From Myroides sp. JBRI-B21084 (GTDB taxonomy: Bacteria > Bacteroidota > Bacteroidia > Flavobacteriales > Flavobacteriaceae), in the NCBI RefSeq assembly GCF_030545015.1, contig NZ_CP120653.1, positions 2,356,001-2,420,000 on the forward strand: a stretch of DNA of 64,000 bases, read 5' to 3'. The first letter of the stretch is position 1, and every line of letters starts with the position of its first letter. The notes beneath the pieces are model-generated. The model worked only from the letters and a program-made list of their open reading frames with translations. It was not told the DNA's origin and did no database searches. The position numbers were made by a program, and so were the translations under genes. This document shows, piece by piece, positions 18,405 to 25,864 of this stretch.

Positions 18405-19775
18405 TTATTTTCCTAGATAAACTTGCAGGCCAATGCCAAATTGTAAAAAGTGATCGTTTCGTTTGCCCGAAATCGCTTCGTCCCAATTATCGTTAAAACC
18501 TATGTGGTATTTACTGTAGCCTCTTAAACCAACGGTAGGAGAAAGCATATATTCTACACCAGCGCCAAATTGTGTTTTGTATTGATATCTACGTTGCTTT
18601 GAAGTGATGTTTGTAAACAAACCAGCCCCTGCTGATACATAAGGTGTAAACTTGTTGTAAGGCAACATTAAGTACTCAAAATCGGTATCAAGGTTTGTAA
18701 ACTGCGCTTTAAAATGTTTATCCGATCCTAGGTTTTGGTATCCATAACCTAAATTCCAACTAATATGTTTAGAAAAAAGATATTTAAAATTACCATTTGC
18801 ACCAACTTGCGCTACCGAATTAGGGTAATCGCCTTTTAAAGTGTTTGCAGTTACCGAACCCCCAATTGAAAATTTTGCGCGTTGGTTTACATCCCAATCG
18901 CCTTTTCCTGGAATTCTAGTGGCACTTTTGGTAATTTCTTTACTATAATTAGCCAATAAATTTTTTGCTTTAGCTTCATCGTTCGGTAAAGTGTTCCAAA
19001 CGTTATCTTTTATGCCCTCTAAAATAAGCAAATAAACAGCTTTGTTTATAGCTTCGGTTACTGCCATATGTACGGGTTCGTTATTTGTTACGCCAACTTC
19101 GGCTTCAAACAAACGTTCTGCATCAACATATCTAAACATGCTTGCATTAACCGATTGCGATAAAATGGTTTTAGAAGTGTATATAGTTTTTAATATTTTT
19201 CCTGTATTTGTAGAAACCGCGCGTAAATAAACGGTAATGCGGTCTTGTCTATATTCTGCCGATCCGCCAATACCAAAATAGCGCGCACCTGCACCGCCTG
19301 TTAAAATATTAGTGTCGTAAGAAATTACCCCACCTTCTAAAAGGATACCTGCAAATAGTAACGGTGCTAAGTTTTCTTTGCTTTGCCCATTGGTATATTC
19401 TTGACGGGTGGTTCTAATAATTTGGCGTTCGTTTAAAAGATTTCCAATGTTTTCACGCTCTATAGGAGCAAACCATTTACTGTCTTCTAACGATTTTATA
19501 AGAATAGTAGTAAGCCCTTGTGGCACAGCTGTACTCCAGTTTGCGCCGGTGCTTGAAGCTTTGTATTGGCCGGTTTGATCTCTAAATTTATATACCCCCA
19601 CCACGATAGGATCTTGTGGGCGGGGTAAATTTTTAAAGTCTTTGGCCGATGCGGTAACTTCGCCTATAACCGATTGGTATTCTACGCCCGCTGGTGGTGC
19701 AAAAAATACGCCACAACTGTATAAAGTACCAATTGTTAAAAAGCAAAGTATAAAGTTTATTTTAAATGATTTCAT
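18405..19775 (-). CDS. csgG: CsgG curli secretion channel with C-terminal beta-barrel-like extension
   Basis: 456 residues against about 277 in E. coli. The lipobox LYSC and following CsgG core (about 30-270; VGVYKFRDQTGQYK, WFAPIERENIGNLLNERQIIR, GGVISYDTN) match the family that forms a nonameric outer-membrane channel for curlin export. The extra ~170 residues (about 290-456) have alternating aromatic/Gly strands (FSIGGSV, LGYGYQNLG, FGAGVEYML, FGIGLQVYLGK), resembling an OmpA-like barrel. Why the channel would carry such a domain is unclear. 20 nt after csgF. Confidence 0.92.
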   Translation of the reverse strand: MKSFKINFILCFLTIGTLYSCGVFFAPPAGVEYQSVIGEVTASAKDFKNLPRPQDPIVVGVYKFRDQTGQYKASSTGANWSTAVPQGLTTILIKSLEDSKWFAPIERENIGNLLNERQIIRTTRQEYTNGQSKENLAPLLFAGILLEGGVISYDTNILTGGAGARYFGIGGSAEYRQDRITVYLRAVSTNTGKILKTIYTSKTILSQSVNASMFRYVDAERLFEAEVGVTNNEPVHMAVTEAINKAVYLLILEGIKDNVWNTLPNDEAKAKNLLANYSKEITKSATRIPGKGDWDVNQRAKFSIGGSVTANTLKGDYPNSVAQVGANGNFKYLFSKHISWNLGYGYQNLGSDKHFKAQFTNLDTDFEYLMLPYNKFTPYVSAGAGLFTNITSKQRRYQYKTQFGAGVEYMLSPTVGLRGYSKYHIGFNDNWDEAISGKRNDHFLQFGIGLQVYLGK

Positions 19776-19795
19776 AGTTTAATTTCTTTTAAAAT

Positions 19796-20191
19796 TTACA
19801 ATATAATTTCGGTTACTTCGCCGGTTTGGTTGTCTATAATTCTAATAACGGTGCCCTCACGGGTTTCGTCGATAGAGATAATTAAATCTCCAATTTCAAA
19901 GGTGCCCTCTTCTAAATTTTCTAAATCTGCATTTTCTGCGAATAGTTTACGTGATAATTGTGATAATATTTGTCTTTTTACAGTTTCTGAAAAATTGTTC
20001 AGTAAGCTGCTGTCTCTATTGTTTTTATAATCGTCGAATTGGTTTTGTAAGTTAGCCGAGTTTATTAATCCGTTGTAATTTAATGGATTGCCGCCAAAAT
20101 TTGGATTTACGGGTGTATAAACCAATTGTTGTGCATACGAAGTAAAGAATGCAGCAAAAAACAATACAATTGTTAGTACATACTTTTTCAT
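19796..20191 (-). CDS. csgF: CsgF curli assembly protein
   Basis: 131 residues with a signal peptide ending SYAQ. The mature N terminus QLVYTPVNPNFGGNP is the family hallmark that, in E. coli, inserts into the CsgG pore and forms a second constriction. The Asn/Gln-rich middle and beta-rich C terminus also fit. It couples secretion to nucleation at the cell surface. Spaced 11 nt after csgE and 20 nt before csgG. Confidence 0.92.
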   Translation of the reverse strand: MKKYVLTIVLFFAAFFTSYAQQLVYTPVNPNFGGNPLNYNGLINSANLQNQFDDYKNNRDSSLLNNFSETVKRQILSQLSRKLFAENADLENLEEGTFEIGDLIISIDETREGTVIRIIDNQTGEVTEIIL

Positions 20192-20202
20192 GATATAGAT
20201 AT

Positions 20203-20922
20203 TTAATAAATAAATTCGTTTTTTAATTTACCCCTGCTATCTGCAAATTTGTTAAGCTTTTGTAATGTTACGGCTGCTTGTTGTTTAAGATAATCTTCGT
20301 CGGGGTTAGTAAAAAATTCGTTAATTAGTTCTTGGTCTACTTTAATTTGTATAATGCTTGATAAACCGCGGTAAGGTAATTCAGATATGTTTATAACAAA
20401 GTCAAATTTATTTGGATATTGTGTATATGTTGCAAAGAAAATATCATAATAATCACGACCAAGTTTTGTTTTAGAATCATCAATTACAATACCTGTTGTT
20501 GTTTGTAATGAATTTTCATTAACCGGAATTAGATCTTTAGTAATAATTTCAACCGAATCTTTAGCTATTAGTTTGTTTTCGTCTTCGTTTCGAATAAAAA
20601 GAATTGCTTTTATTTTTTGGTTTTCTGTTTGATTTATTGTTGTGGAACTTAATTTTTTTAATTCGTTTGGACTTAAAGTGAACTTACCTTTTTGTTGGTT
20701 TACAGATAAGTTTTTATTGCCATCGGTTTTTTTAATCAACAATAAATAATCTAACTCGTAATGATATTCACTTTTGTTTTCTACAGTTGGGTTAAAATGT
20801 AAAACGTTTTCGGTTTGGTCAATTTTTAGTGTTGCAATCACCAAACTGTCTTTGTTAGTTTGTGCATGCATTTTAAAACAACTTAAAAAACTAATTGTAA
20901 AAATGGTTAGTATATTTTTCAT
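20203..20922 (-). CDS. csgE: CsgE-domain protein with an additional N-terminal Ig-like domain
   Basis: 239 residues, about twice E. coli CsgE (129). After a signal peptide (about 1-20, ending MHAQ) comes a beta-rich domain (about 25-130) with a pattern seen in CsgC/CsgH amyloid-inhibiting chaperones: YELDYLLLIKK, QQGKFTLSPNE, spaced hydrophobic strands and KDSVEI at the end. The C-terminal half (about 143-239; GIVIDDSKTKLGRDYYDIF) is the CsgE domain, the periplasmic adaptor that caps CsgG. The CsgC/CsgH likeness is pattern-based inference. Its ATG shares one base with the csgB stop (TAATG). Confidence 0.85.
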   Translation of the reverse strand: MKNILTIFTISFLSCFKMHAQTNKDSLVIATLKIDQTENVLHFNPTVENKSEYHYELDYLLLIKKTDGNKNLSVNQQKGKFTLSPNELKKLSSTTINQTENQKIKAILFIRNEDENKLIAKDSVEIITKDLIPVNENSLQTTTGIVIDDSKTKLGRDYYDIFFATYTQYPNKFDFVINISELPYRGLSSIIQIKVDQELINEFFTNPDEDYLKQQAAVTLQKLNKFADSRGKLKNEFIY

Positions 20923-21323
20923 TAGTAATTTCGTATAATAATTGTTTTATCTGAACCGCTTAAGTTAATTTGCATTTGATCCATTATACTATTGTTACCA
21001 AAAATTTCAATGTAATTGTTGTTGCCTTGCATTTGTACGGTTAAGTTGCTTTCTTCTAACGTATTGGTTTCGGCATAAAATAATAATTGATTATCGCCAT
21101 TTTGCACAACGTTCATTGTATTGGTTTCAATACTACTATGATTATTATTGCCAATTTGTGTTACATTTGTACCAGCATTATTAATAAGTGTGCTTAACAA
21201 ATAACTTTCTGTGTTTTCTTTTGGTTTATTATTGGTAATTAAATCTTTTACCTTTTTGTTTTCTTGTGCAATGCAACTGCAAGTAGCAAGTAACATTAGC
21301 AATAGGTAGCTATAATTTTTCAT
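20922..21323 (-). CDS. csgB: CsgB-like minor curlin / nucleator
   Basis: 133 residues with a signal peptide ending SCIAQ. It has a charged linker (about 22-40), then imperfect curlin units: VTQIGNNNHSSIE, VVQNGDNQ and VQMQGNNNYIEIFGNN. The end is DKTIIIRNY, a basic, hydrophobic tail like the last repeat of E. coli CsgB, which anchors it to the cell. Unlike the major subunit, it is not strongly acidic. A nucleator role is inferred from this tail, small size and operon order. Confidence 0.82.
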   Translation of the reverse strand: MKNYSYLLLMLLATCSCIAQENKKVKDLITNNKPKENTESYLLSTLINNAGTNVTQIGNNNHSSIETNTMNVVQNGDNQLLFYAETNTLEESNLTVQMQGNNNYIEIFGNNSIMDQMQINLSGSDKTIIIRNY

Positions 21324-21374
21324 GATTTTAATTATTTAATGAACAACAAAAGACCTTAAGAAAGTGTTTAAAGT

Positions 21375-21422
21375 GAAAAACCATCCTGTTTAGTATTTTT
21401 GGTTACCTAAGGACGGTTTTTC
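21375..21422 (-). promoter_or_regulatory. csgA-csgB intergenic hairpin, possible attenuator or mRNA stabiliser
   Basis: Read on the minus strand, GAAAAACCGTCC (21422-21411) pairs with GGATGGTTTTTC (21386-21375), one G-U pair, 24-nt loop, in the 123-nt gap between csgA and csgB. Such a structure could make csgA mRNA more abundant than downstream genes. Confidence 0.5.
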
Positions 21423-21446
21423 AGAAATTAAACTATGTTGTTATTA

Positions 21447-22676
21447 TTAGTTACTTTGTGTAACTGTTAAACTGTTTCCGTTACCAATTTGGGTACCAGT
21501 GTGCATATGATCATCACCAGTTTGCGAAACACTTGCAGAGTTGAACCAGCCATCTTGTATGCTGTATGATTCGTTACCATCACCAGTTTGCATTAACATA
21601 ACTTCGTTACTAAATCCATCTTGGCCAATTTCACCAATGTTGCCATCTCCAGTTTGTGAAACAGTAGCTTCATTTAAGAAACCATCTTGAAGTACTTCTG
21701 CAAAGTTTTCATCGCCAGTTTGTGTAATATCAGCCATGTTGCCATTTCCGTCTTGTTCAATAATAGATTCGTTTTCATCGCCAACTTGCATTACAAAAGC
21801 ATCGTTGTTGTTACCGTCTTGGTCAATATCACTTTCGTTATCTTCACCAATTTGGGTAACCATAGCGTAGTTTCCATCGCCATCTTGGTCAATATCACTA
21901 TCGTTGTCTTCACCGTCTTGTGAAACAATAGCGTCGTTTTCATCACCATCTTGGTCAATATCACTATCATTGTCGTCGCCAACTTGTGTTACCATAGCGT
22001 AATTTTCATCACCGTCTTGATCAATATCACTATCATGATCTTCACCAGTTTGTGAAACAATAGCTTCGTTATCATCACCATCTTGGTCAATATCACTGTC
22101 GTGGTCATCACCATCTTGTGTTACCATAGCGTAGTTATCGTCACCGTCTTGGTCAATGTCACTATCGTGGTCGTCACCATCTTGCGACACCATTGCCCAG
22201 TTTCCATCACCATCTTGGTCAACATCACTATCGTTGTCATCACCATCTTGTGAAACACTTGCCCAGTTTCCATCACCATCTTGGTCAATATCACTTTCGT
22301 TTTCATCACCAGCTTGCATTACATACGCTTCGTTTTCATCACCTTCTTGATCAATTTCACTTAAATGATCACCTGATAAAAATCCGCCTGTTTGTGTTAC
22401 TGAAGCTATGTTAGAATCTCCGTCTTGTGAAATGTAACTTTCACTTGAAAAATTTGCTTGAGATGTAGTAGCCATGTTTGAGGTACCCATTTGTTCTACT
22501 TCTGAAGTATTAGATAAACCTGCTTGGGTTACAGTGTTTGTATTGAAGCTACCTGTTTGGGTAGTAGTTGAAGAATGAAGAAACCCTGTTTGTGAAGTGG
22601 TATCTACATTTGATTGAGCCGATGCTGCCGCTGTCATAAAGAAAGCAATTGCAGCTGTTAGTACTAATTTTTTCAT
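21447..22676 (-). CDS. csgA: CsgA-like major curlin, hyperacidic 22-residue repeats
   Basis: 409 residues. Signal peptide 1-20 (AAASA, then Q), followed by about 18 curlin repeats of 22 residues fitting Q-x-G-x-x-N-x-A-x3-Q (for example QDGDGNWASVSQ). E. coli CsgA has five. Eight consecutive units (residues about 116-291) contain DxDQDG followed by an acidic or Asn residue. I see no Lys or Arg after the signal peptide. It should be secreted by CsgG and polymerise as beta-solenoid amyloid outside the cell. The acidity is unusual for a curlin and suggests cation-dependent assembly (inference). Confidence 0.9.
   Translation of the reverse strand: MKKLVLTAAIAFFMTAAASAQSNVDTTSQTGFLHSSTTTQTGSFNTNTVTQAGLSNTSEVEQMGTSNMATTSQANFSSESYISQDGDSNIASVTQTGGFLSGDHLSEIDQEGDENEAYVMQAGDENESDIDQDGDGNWASVSQDGDDNDSDVDQDGDGNWAMVSQDGDDHDSDIDQDGDDNYAMVTQDGDDHDSDIDQDGDDNEAIVSQTGEDHDSDIDQDGDENYAMVTQVGDDNDSDIDQDGDENDAIVSQDGEDNDSDIDQDGDGNYAMVTQIGEDNESDIDQDGNNNDAFVMQVGDENESIIEQDGNGNMADITQTGDENFAEVLQDGFLNEATVSQTGDGNIGEIGQDGFSNEVMLMQTGDGNESYSIQDGWFNSASVSQTGDDHMHTGTQIGNGNSLTVTQSN
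21804..22331 (-). repeat. 66-bp tandem repeat array inside csgA, eight DxDxDG units
   Basis: Eight consecutive 66-bp units encode 22-residue repeats with the core S-D-(I/V)-D-Q-D-G. Flanking units on both sides keep the curlin Q/G/N/A pattern but lose the Asp triplet. Differences between units are mainly at the two variable acidic positions and third codon bases. Confidence 0.9.
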
Positions 22677-22704
22677 GATGTTAAATAATTAAATGTTTGT
22701 ATTT

Positions 22705-22735
22705 CAAAGGTAGATTGTAAATAAACACCAATCAA
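22705..22735 (-). promoter_or_regulatory. csgA: candidate curli operon promoter
   Basis: On the minus strand TACCTTTG (22712-22705) matches TAnnTTTG, and TTG at 22735-22733 lies 20 nt upstream, within the spacing known for Flavobacterium promoters. The start codon is about 28 nt downstream. Confidence 0.55.
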
Positions 22736-22863
22736 TCGCTGCTTTCGGCTATATTTTTCAAATACTCATAAACCGCTATATGTATATGCTTTTAGAAATA
22801 TTACAATTGTTAAAATGCTTGTTATAGAATAAATTCTACACAAACTGATTTAATTGTACTACT

Positions 22864-23045
22864 TACTTTTGAGTAGAAACGCTGTAATTTTGAAGTATCA
22901 ATAAAGTCAATTAGACCAACAGTTTGGGCAAATGCTGTTGTAAACTTAAAAGATTTTAAAAAAAATGTTAGGGAATTGAAAAAGAAAGAATAATTATTGT
23001 TTGTAGTTATTGCGAGGAATCTTCGGGTTTCTCGCTTTTTCTTTT
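22864..23045 (+). ncRNA. putative small RNA or leader upstream of the 23092 gene
   Basis: TACTTTTG (22864-22871) and TAATTTTG (22885-22892) resemble -7 boxes, and a strong hairpin terminator ends the interval. No open frame lies between them. The transcript would run about 150-175 nt divergently from csgA. It could equally be a terminated leader of the next gene. No -33 box was found. Confidence 0.3.
23012..23045 (+). terminator. orphan terminator with UUCG tetraloop
   Basis: 10-bp stem (GCGAG at 23012-23016, CTCGC at 23031-23035, two internal G-U pairs) closed as C-UUCG-G and followed by TTTTTCTTTTT. No plus-strand gene lies upstream of it within 2 kb in this direction. Confidence 0.75.
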
Positions 23046-23091
23046 TATAAGGTTGCTTTAAGTGAATTTACTTTTAATACATAATATATTT

Positions 23092-23661
23092 ATGAAATAC
23101 ATTTTATTGGTTTTTAGCTTTTTAGTTTTTAATTGTAGTTTTTCGCAAATTACAAATACCGTAGTTAATAAAGAGAATTTTCAGAATTCAGGATTTTTGT
23201 TCAAAGGAAGCCGCGTTTTACAAGTAGAAAATATTTCAACACCAACCGAAGAAAACTACTTTGTTTTTTCTAAAAATGATAGAAATAGCGAACAAGATGA
23301 ATTGTACATTCAACAATTTAAACAAATAAATGGCGATTGGGTAGTGGTTGCCGAAGATATTGTAGCCGAACCTGGTATTATTACATCGGTTTGGAATGCG
23401 CGAAAAGCTTTTTTTGATGCTGATAAAGATGGTTCTGCCGATGTGTTATTTGTTTATTCAAAGCATCCTAAAGAAAATATAGACGTACAGAATGGCGTAG
23501 TTTTACTATTAATTTACAAAAATAAATTTTATAGAATTGAAAATTATGCCGAAACCAACTACGAATCTATGTACGATTTATACGATTTTAACCCTGAAGA
23601 TTTACCAGTTGTTGTTTTTGATAAGTTTAAAAATTTTTGGCAGAATCTAGATAAAGAGTAG
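23092..23661 (+). CDS. secreted protein of unknown function
   Basis: 189 residues from ATG 23092, chosen because it gives a clean signal peptide (MKYILLVFSFLVFNCSFSQ); a GTG 30 nt upstream is in frame. The mature part has a segment FFDADKDGSADVLFVYS (about 104-120) like the DxDxDG loops of FG-GAP/EF-hand-type repeats found in uncharacterised Bacteroidota surface proteins. No enzyme motif. Ends at a bidirectional terminator. Confidence 0.65.
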   Translation: MKYILLVFSFLVFNCSFSQITNTVVNKENFQNSGFLFKGSRVLQVENISTPTEENYFVFSKNDRNSEQDELYIQQFKQINGDWVVVAEDIVAEPGIITSVWNARKAFFDADKDGSADVLFVYSKHPKENIDVQNGVVLLLIYKNKFYRIENYAETNYESMYDLYDFNPEDLPVVVFDKFKNFWQNLDKE

Positions 23662-23667
23662 TTTATA

Positions 23668-23703
23668 AAAAAACGCACAAATTATAAATTTGTGCGTTTT
23701 TTT
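23668..23703. terminator. bidirectional terminator between convergent genes
   Basis: 14-bp perfect stem (AAAACGCACAAATT / AATTTGTGCGTTTT), ATA loop, A and T runs on both sides. Confidence 0.9.
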
Positions 23704-23707
23704 AATT

Positions 23708-24220
23708 TTAAACATATTTGTAAAGTTGCGTAAAAACAGCTTTTAAATAGTTTTTGTTTTCATTTGTAAAACTTACGGTTGCTTGGTTTATAAGTTGCTC
23801 TACCGTTAGGTTTTTTACTTTATCAATATCAATTTCGGTACAAGTAGCATCAGGGTATTGCTCCGTTAAAAGTTTGTTTAATTCGTGTAAAGCCTTGGTG
23901 TGTATGCGCTTGTTGTTATTATACTCAAATAATAAACTACTGTATATAAAGTCGTAATCAATAAACTCTTGTTTTATGTTTTGCAAGTTTAAAGGTACCA
24001 ATAGCTCATCATCGTCAAAAGTTTGTCGTGTTGCAACATTTACATTCTTAATGTTTTTTAGTTGTACCTGGTGGGCGTTGTATAAACTTTGTAAGGCGTT
24101 GTTGTATTCCTTTTGGGTTAGCTCTTTATTTTTTAATTTTTGTTTGTATTGATTTACACTATCTGTAAACCCAAGTTTAATTAAATTTTTTTCTAACGTA
24201 CTTTTAAAAAATAAAAACAT
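23708..24220 (-). CDS. hypothetical soluble protein
   Basis: 170 residues, not recognised. No signal peptide; mostly helical and Lys/Asn-rich, with a coiled-coil-prone N-terminal half (KQKLKNKELTQKEYNNALQ). It follows mlaF by 27 nt on the same strand, so it may be the third gene of that transcript. Confidence 0.55.
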   Translation of the reverse strand: MFLFFKSTLEKNLIKLGFTDSVNQYKQKLKNKELTQKEYNNALQSLYNAHQVQLKNIKNVNVATRQTFDDDELLVPLNLQNIKQEFIDYDFIYSSLLFEYNNNKRIHTKALHELNKLLTEQYPDATCTEIDIDKVKNLTVEQLINQATVSFTNENKNYLKAVFTQLYKYV

Positions 24221-24247
24221 AATAATAGGGTTTTTAAAAACAATAAA

Positions 24248-25012
24248 TTATTTTTTTTGCGAATGAAAGCCGCGAATTTCCTTTAAAAGTTCCGATGAAT
24301 ACACAAAATCTACAATATCTTCGTTATCGGTTTGCATAATTTCTTTACTATTTCCTTCCCAAACTAACTTTCCGTTTTTTAAGAAAACAATGTGTTCGCC
24401 AATTTGTAAAACCGAGTTCATATCGTGGGTGTTAATTACCGTTGTAATGTTGTATTCGTGGGTAATTTCTTGTATTAATTCATCAATAACAATAGATGTT
24501 TTAGGATCTAAACCCGAATTAGGTTCATCGCAAAACAAATATTTAGGGTTGTTAACAATTGCGCGTGCAATAGCTACCCTTTTTTGCATACCACCTGAAA
24601 TTTCCGAGGGCATTTTTTTGTTCGCATCAATTAGTTTAACACGTTCAATAACTTCTTGTACACGATCGCGAATTTCTCCATTGGTTTTATTGGTAAACAT
24701 TTTTAAAGGAAAGCCAATGTTTTCTTCAACATTCATAGAATCAAACAATGCACTGCCCTGAAAAACCATTCCCATTTCGGTTCTTAAATTTCTTTTTTCG
24801 TTAGGATCTAATGTTGCAAAATCTCTTCCATCAAACAAAATTTGTCCACTATCTGGTAAATGTACCCCTAATAATGTTTTAAGCATTACGGTTTTTCCCG
24901 AGCCTGATTGACCTATAATTAAATTGGTTTTTCCTGGTTCATACGTACTAGTAATTCCTTTTAAAACCTCTTTACCGTCAAAAGATTTTCTTAAATTTTT
25001 AACTTCTATCAT
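24248..25012 (-). CDS. mlaF: ABC transporter ATPase, MlaF family
   Basis: 254 residues from the ATG overlapping the mlaE stop by one base (TAATG); the longer upstream frame lies inside mlaE. Walker A GQSGSGKT, ABC signature ISGGMQKR, Walker B YLFCDEPNSGLDP and switch His in NTHD are present. The GGMQKR form and EPNSGLDP are typical of MlaF-type ATPases that power phospholipid transport between membranes. MlaD is not in this window. Confidence 0.88.
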   Translation of the reverse strand: MIEVKNLRKSFDGKEVLKGITSTYEPGKTNLIIGQSGSGKTVMLKTLLGVHLPDSGQILFDGRDFATLDPNEKRNLRTEMGMVFQGSALFDSMNVEENIGFPLKMFTNKTNGEIRDRVQEVIERVKLIDANKKMPSEISGGMQKRVAIARAIVNNPKYLFCDEPNSGLDPKTSIVIDELIQEITHEYNITTVINTHDMNSVLQIGEHIVFLKNGKLVWEGNSKEIMQTDNEDIVDFVYSSELLKEIRGFHSQKK

Positions 25013-25752
25013 TAGGTTAATAACATTTGGGTTAACAAATAGTTGCAAATAATAATGGCGATTGATGTCCAAACAAATGATTTTGTTGATGCTTTACCAA
25101 CTTCTAAAGCGCCGCCTTCCATGTAATATCCGTAAAACGATGGTACCGTTGCTAGTATAAAACCAAATACGGTTGTTTTAATAAACGCATATACAATATG
25201 AAAAGGTATAAAATCGTCTTGTAAGCCTTTAATAAATTCTTCGGGTGCTAAATAACCACCTAACGAACCCGCAAAATAACCACCAAAAACCCCAATAAAC
25301 ATACTTAACGCAATTACAAATGGGTACATTATTGATGCGATTAATTTAGGGAAAACCAAGTAGTTTAACGAGTTTATACCCATTACTTCAAGGGCATCAA
25401 TTTGTTCGGTAACACGCATGGTTCCTATACTTGATGTAATGTATGAACCCATTCGTCCAGCCATAATGATTGATATAAAAGTGGGTGAAAACTCTAAAAT
25501 GATTGATTGCCTTGCTGTAAAACCAATTAAATATTTTGGAATAATGGGGTTGTTAAGGTTTAACGCCGTTTGTATGGTTACAACCGCACCAATGAAAAAC
25601 GATAAAAATGCAACAATTCCCAACGAACCTATAATAAGTTCATCAATCTCTTTAAAGATTAAATTTCGCATAATACGCCATTTTGTTGGTCTGCGAAAAA
25701 TTTCGCCCAACATAATAAAGTATTTTCCAATATTGCTTAGCATTTTAATCAT
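25012..25752 (-). CDS. mlaE: ABC transporter permease, MlaE family
   Basis: 246 residues with about five to six membrane segments. It has the conserved ARMGS/RQSI region (GFTARQSIILEFSP...GRMGSYI), the EQIDALEVMGINSL loop that contacts the ATPase, and the LVFPKLIA segment, all MlaE hallmarks. It forms the inner-membrane core of a lipid transporter with the coupled mlaF product. An alternative ATG three codons downstream is possible. Confidence 0.9.
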   Translation of the reverse strand: MIKMLSNIGKYFIMLGEIFRRPTKWRIMRNLIFKEIDELIIGSLGIVAFLSFFIGAVVTIQTALNLNNPIIPKYLIGFTARQSIILEFSPTFISIIMAGRMGSYITSSIGTMRVTEQIDALEVMGINSLNYLVFPKLIASIMYPFVIALSMFIGVFGGYFAGSLGGYLAPEEFIKGLQDDFIPFHIVYAFIKTTVFGFILATVPSFYGYYMEGGALEVGKASTKSFVWTSIAIIICNYLLTQMLLT

Positions 25753-25833
25753 CTTTGCCTTTTTAAGGGGCTAAATTACCAAATTAAATTTTATTTTACT
25801 TAGCCAAATTTAAAAGTTATACATTAAAAAATG

Positions 25834-25841
25834 TATTTTTG
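25834..25841 (+). promoter_or_regulatory. -7 box of the gtrB/gtrII-like pair
   Basis: TATTTTTG (TAnnTTTG), 23 nt upstream of ATG 25865. It lies 8 nt from an in-frame TTG at 25850, making the ATG the better start. Confidence 0.5.
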
Positions 25842-25864
25842 AATTTGCTTTGAAAAAAGGACTT

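Larger units (their letters stand above)
22677..23091. other. 415-bp gene-free spacer upstream of the curli operon
   Basis: It holds the presumed csgA promoter on the minus strand (22705-22735), two plus-strand TAnnTTTG boxes (22864-22871, 22885-22892), a weak hairpin around CAACAG...CTGTTG (about 22918-22945) and a strong plus-strand terminator (23012-23045). No credible reading frame was seen. Confidence 0.6.

Noticed and set aside
18387..18486. Extension of the curli-operon lipoprotein into csgG
   Set aside because: The lipoprotein signal peptide begins at ATG 18387; the extra residues are antisense-free but overlap the csgG end.
21791..22414. Several open frames on both strands within csgA, and a CRISPR-like periodicity
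   Set aside because: They are shadows of the 66-bp coding repeats. There are no spacers, and the curlin frame explains the periodicity.
24248..25072. MlaF frame starting inside mlaE
   Set aside because: The TAATG overlap gives the standard N terminus MIEVKNLRKSF; the upstream part is not conserved.
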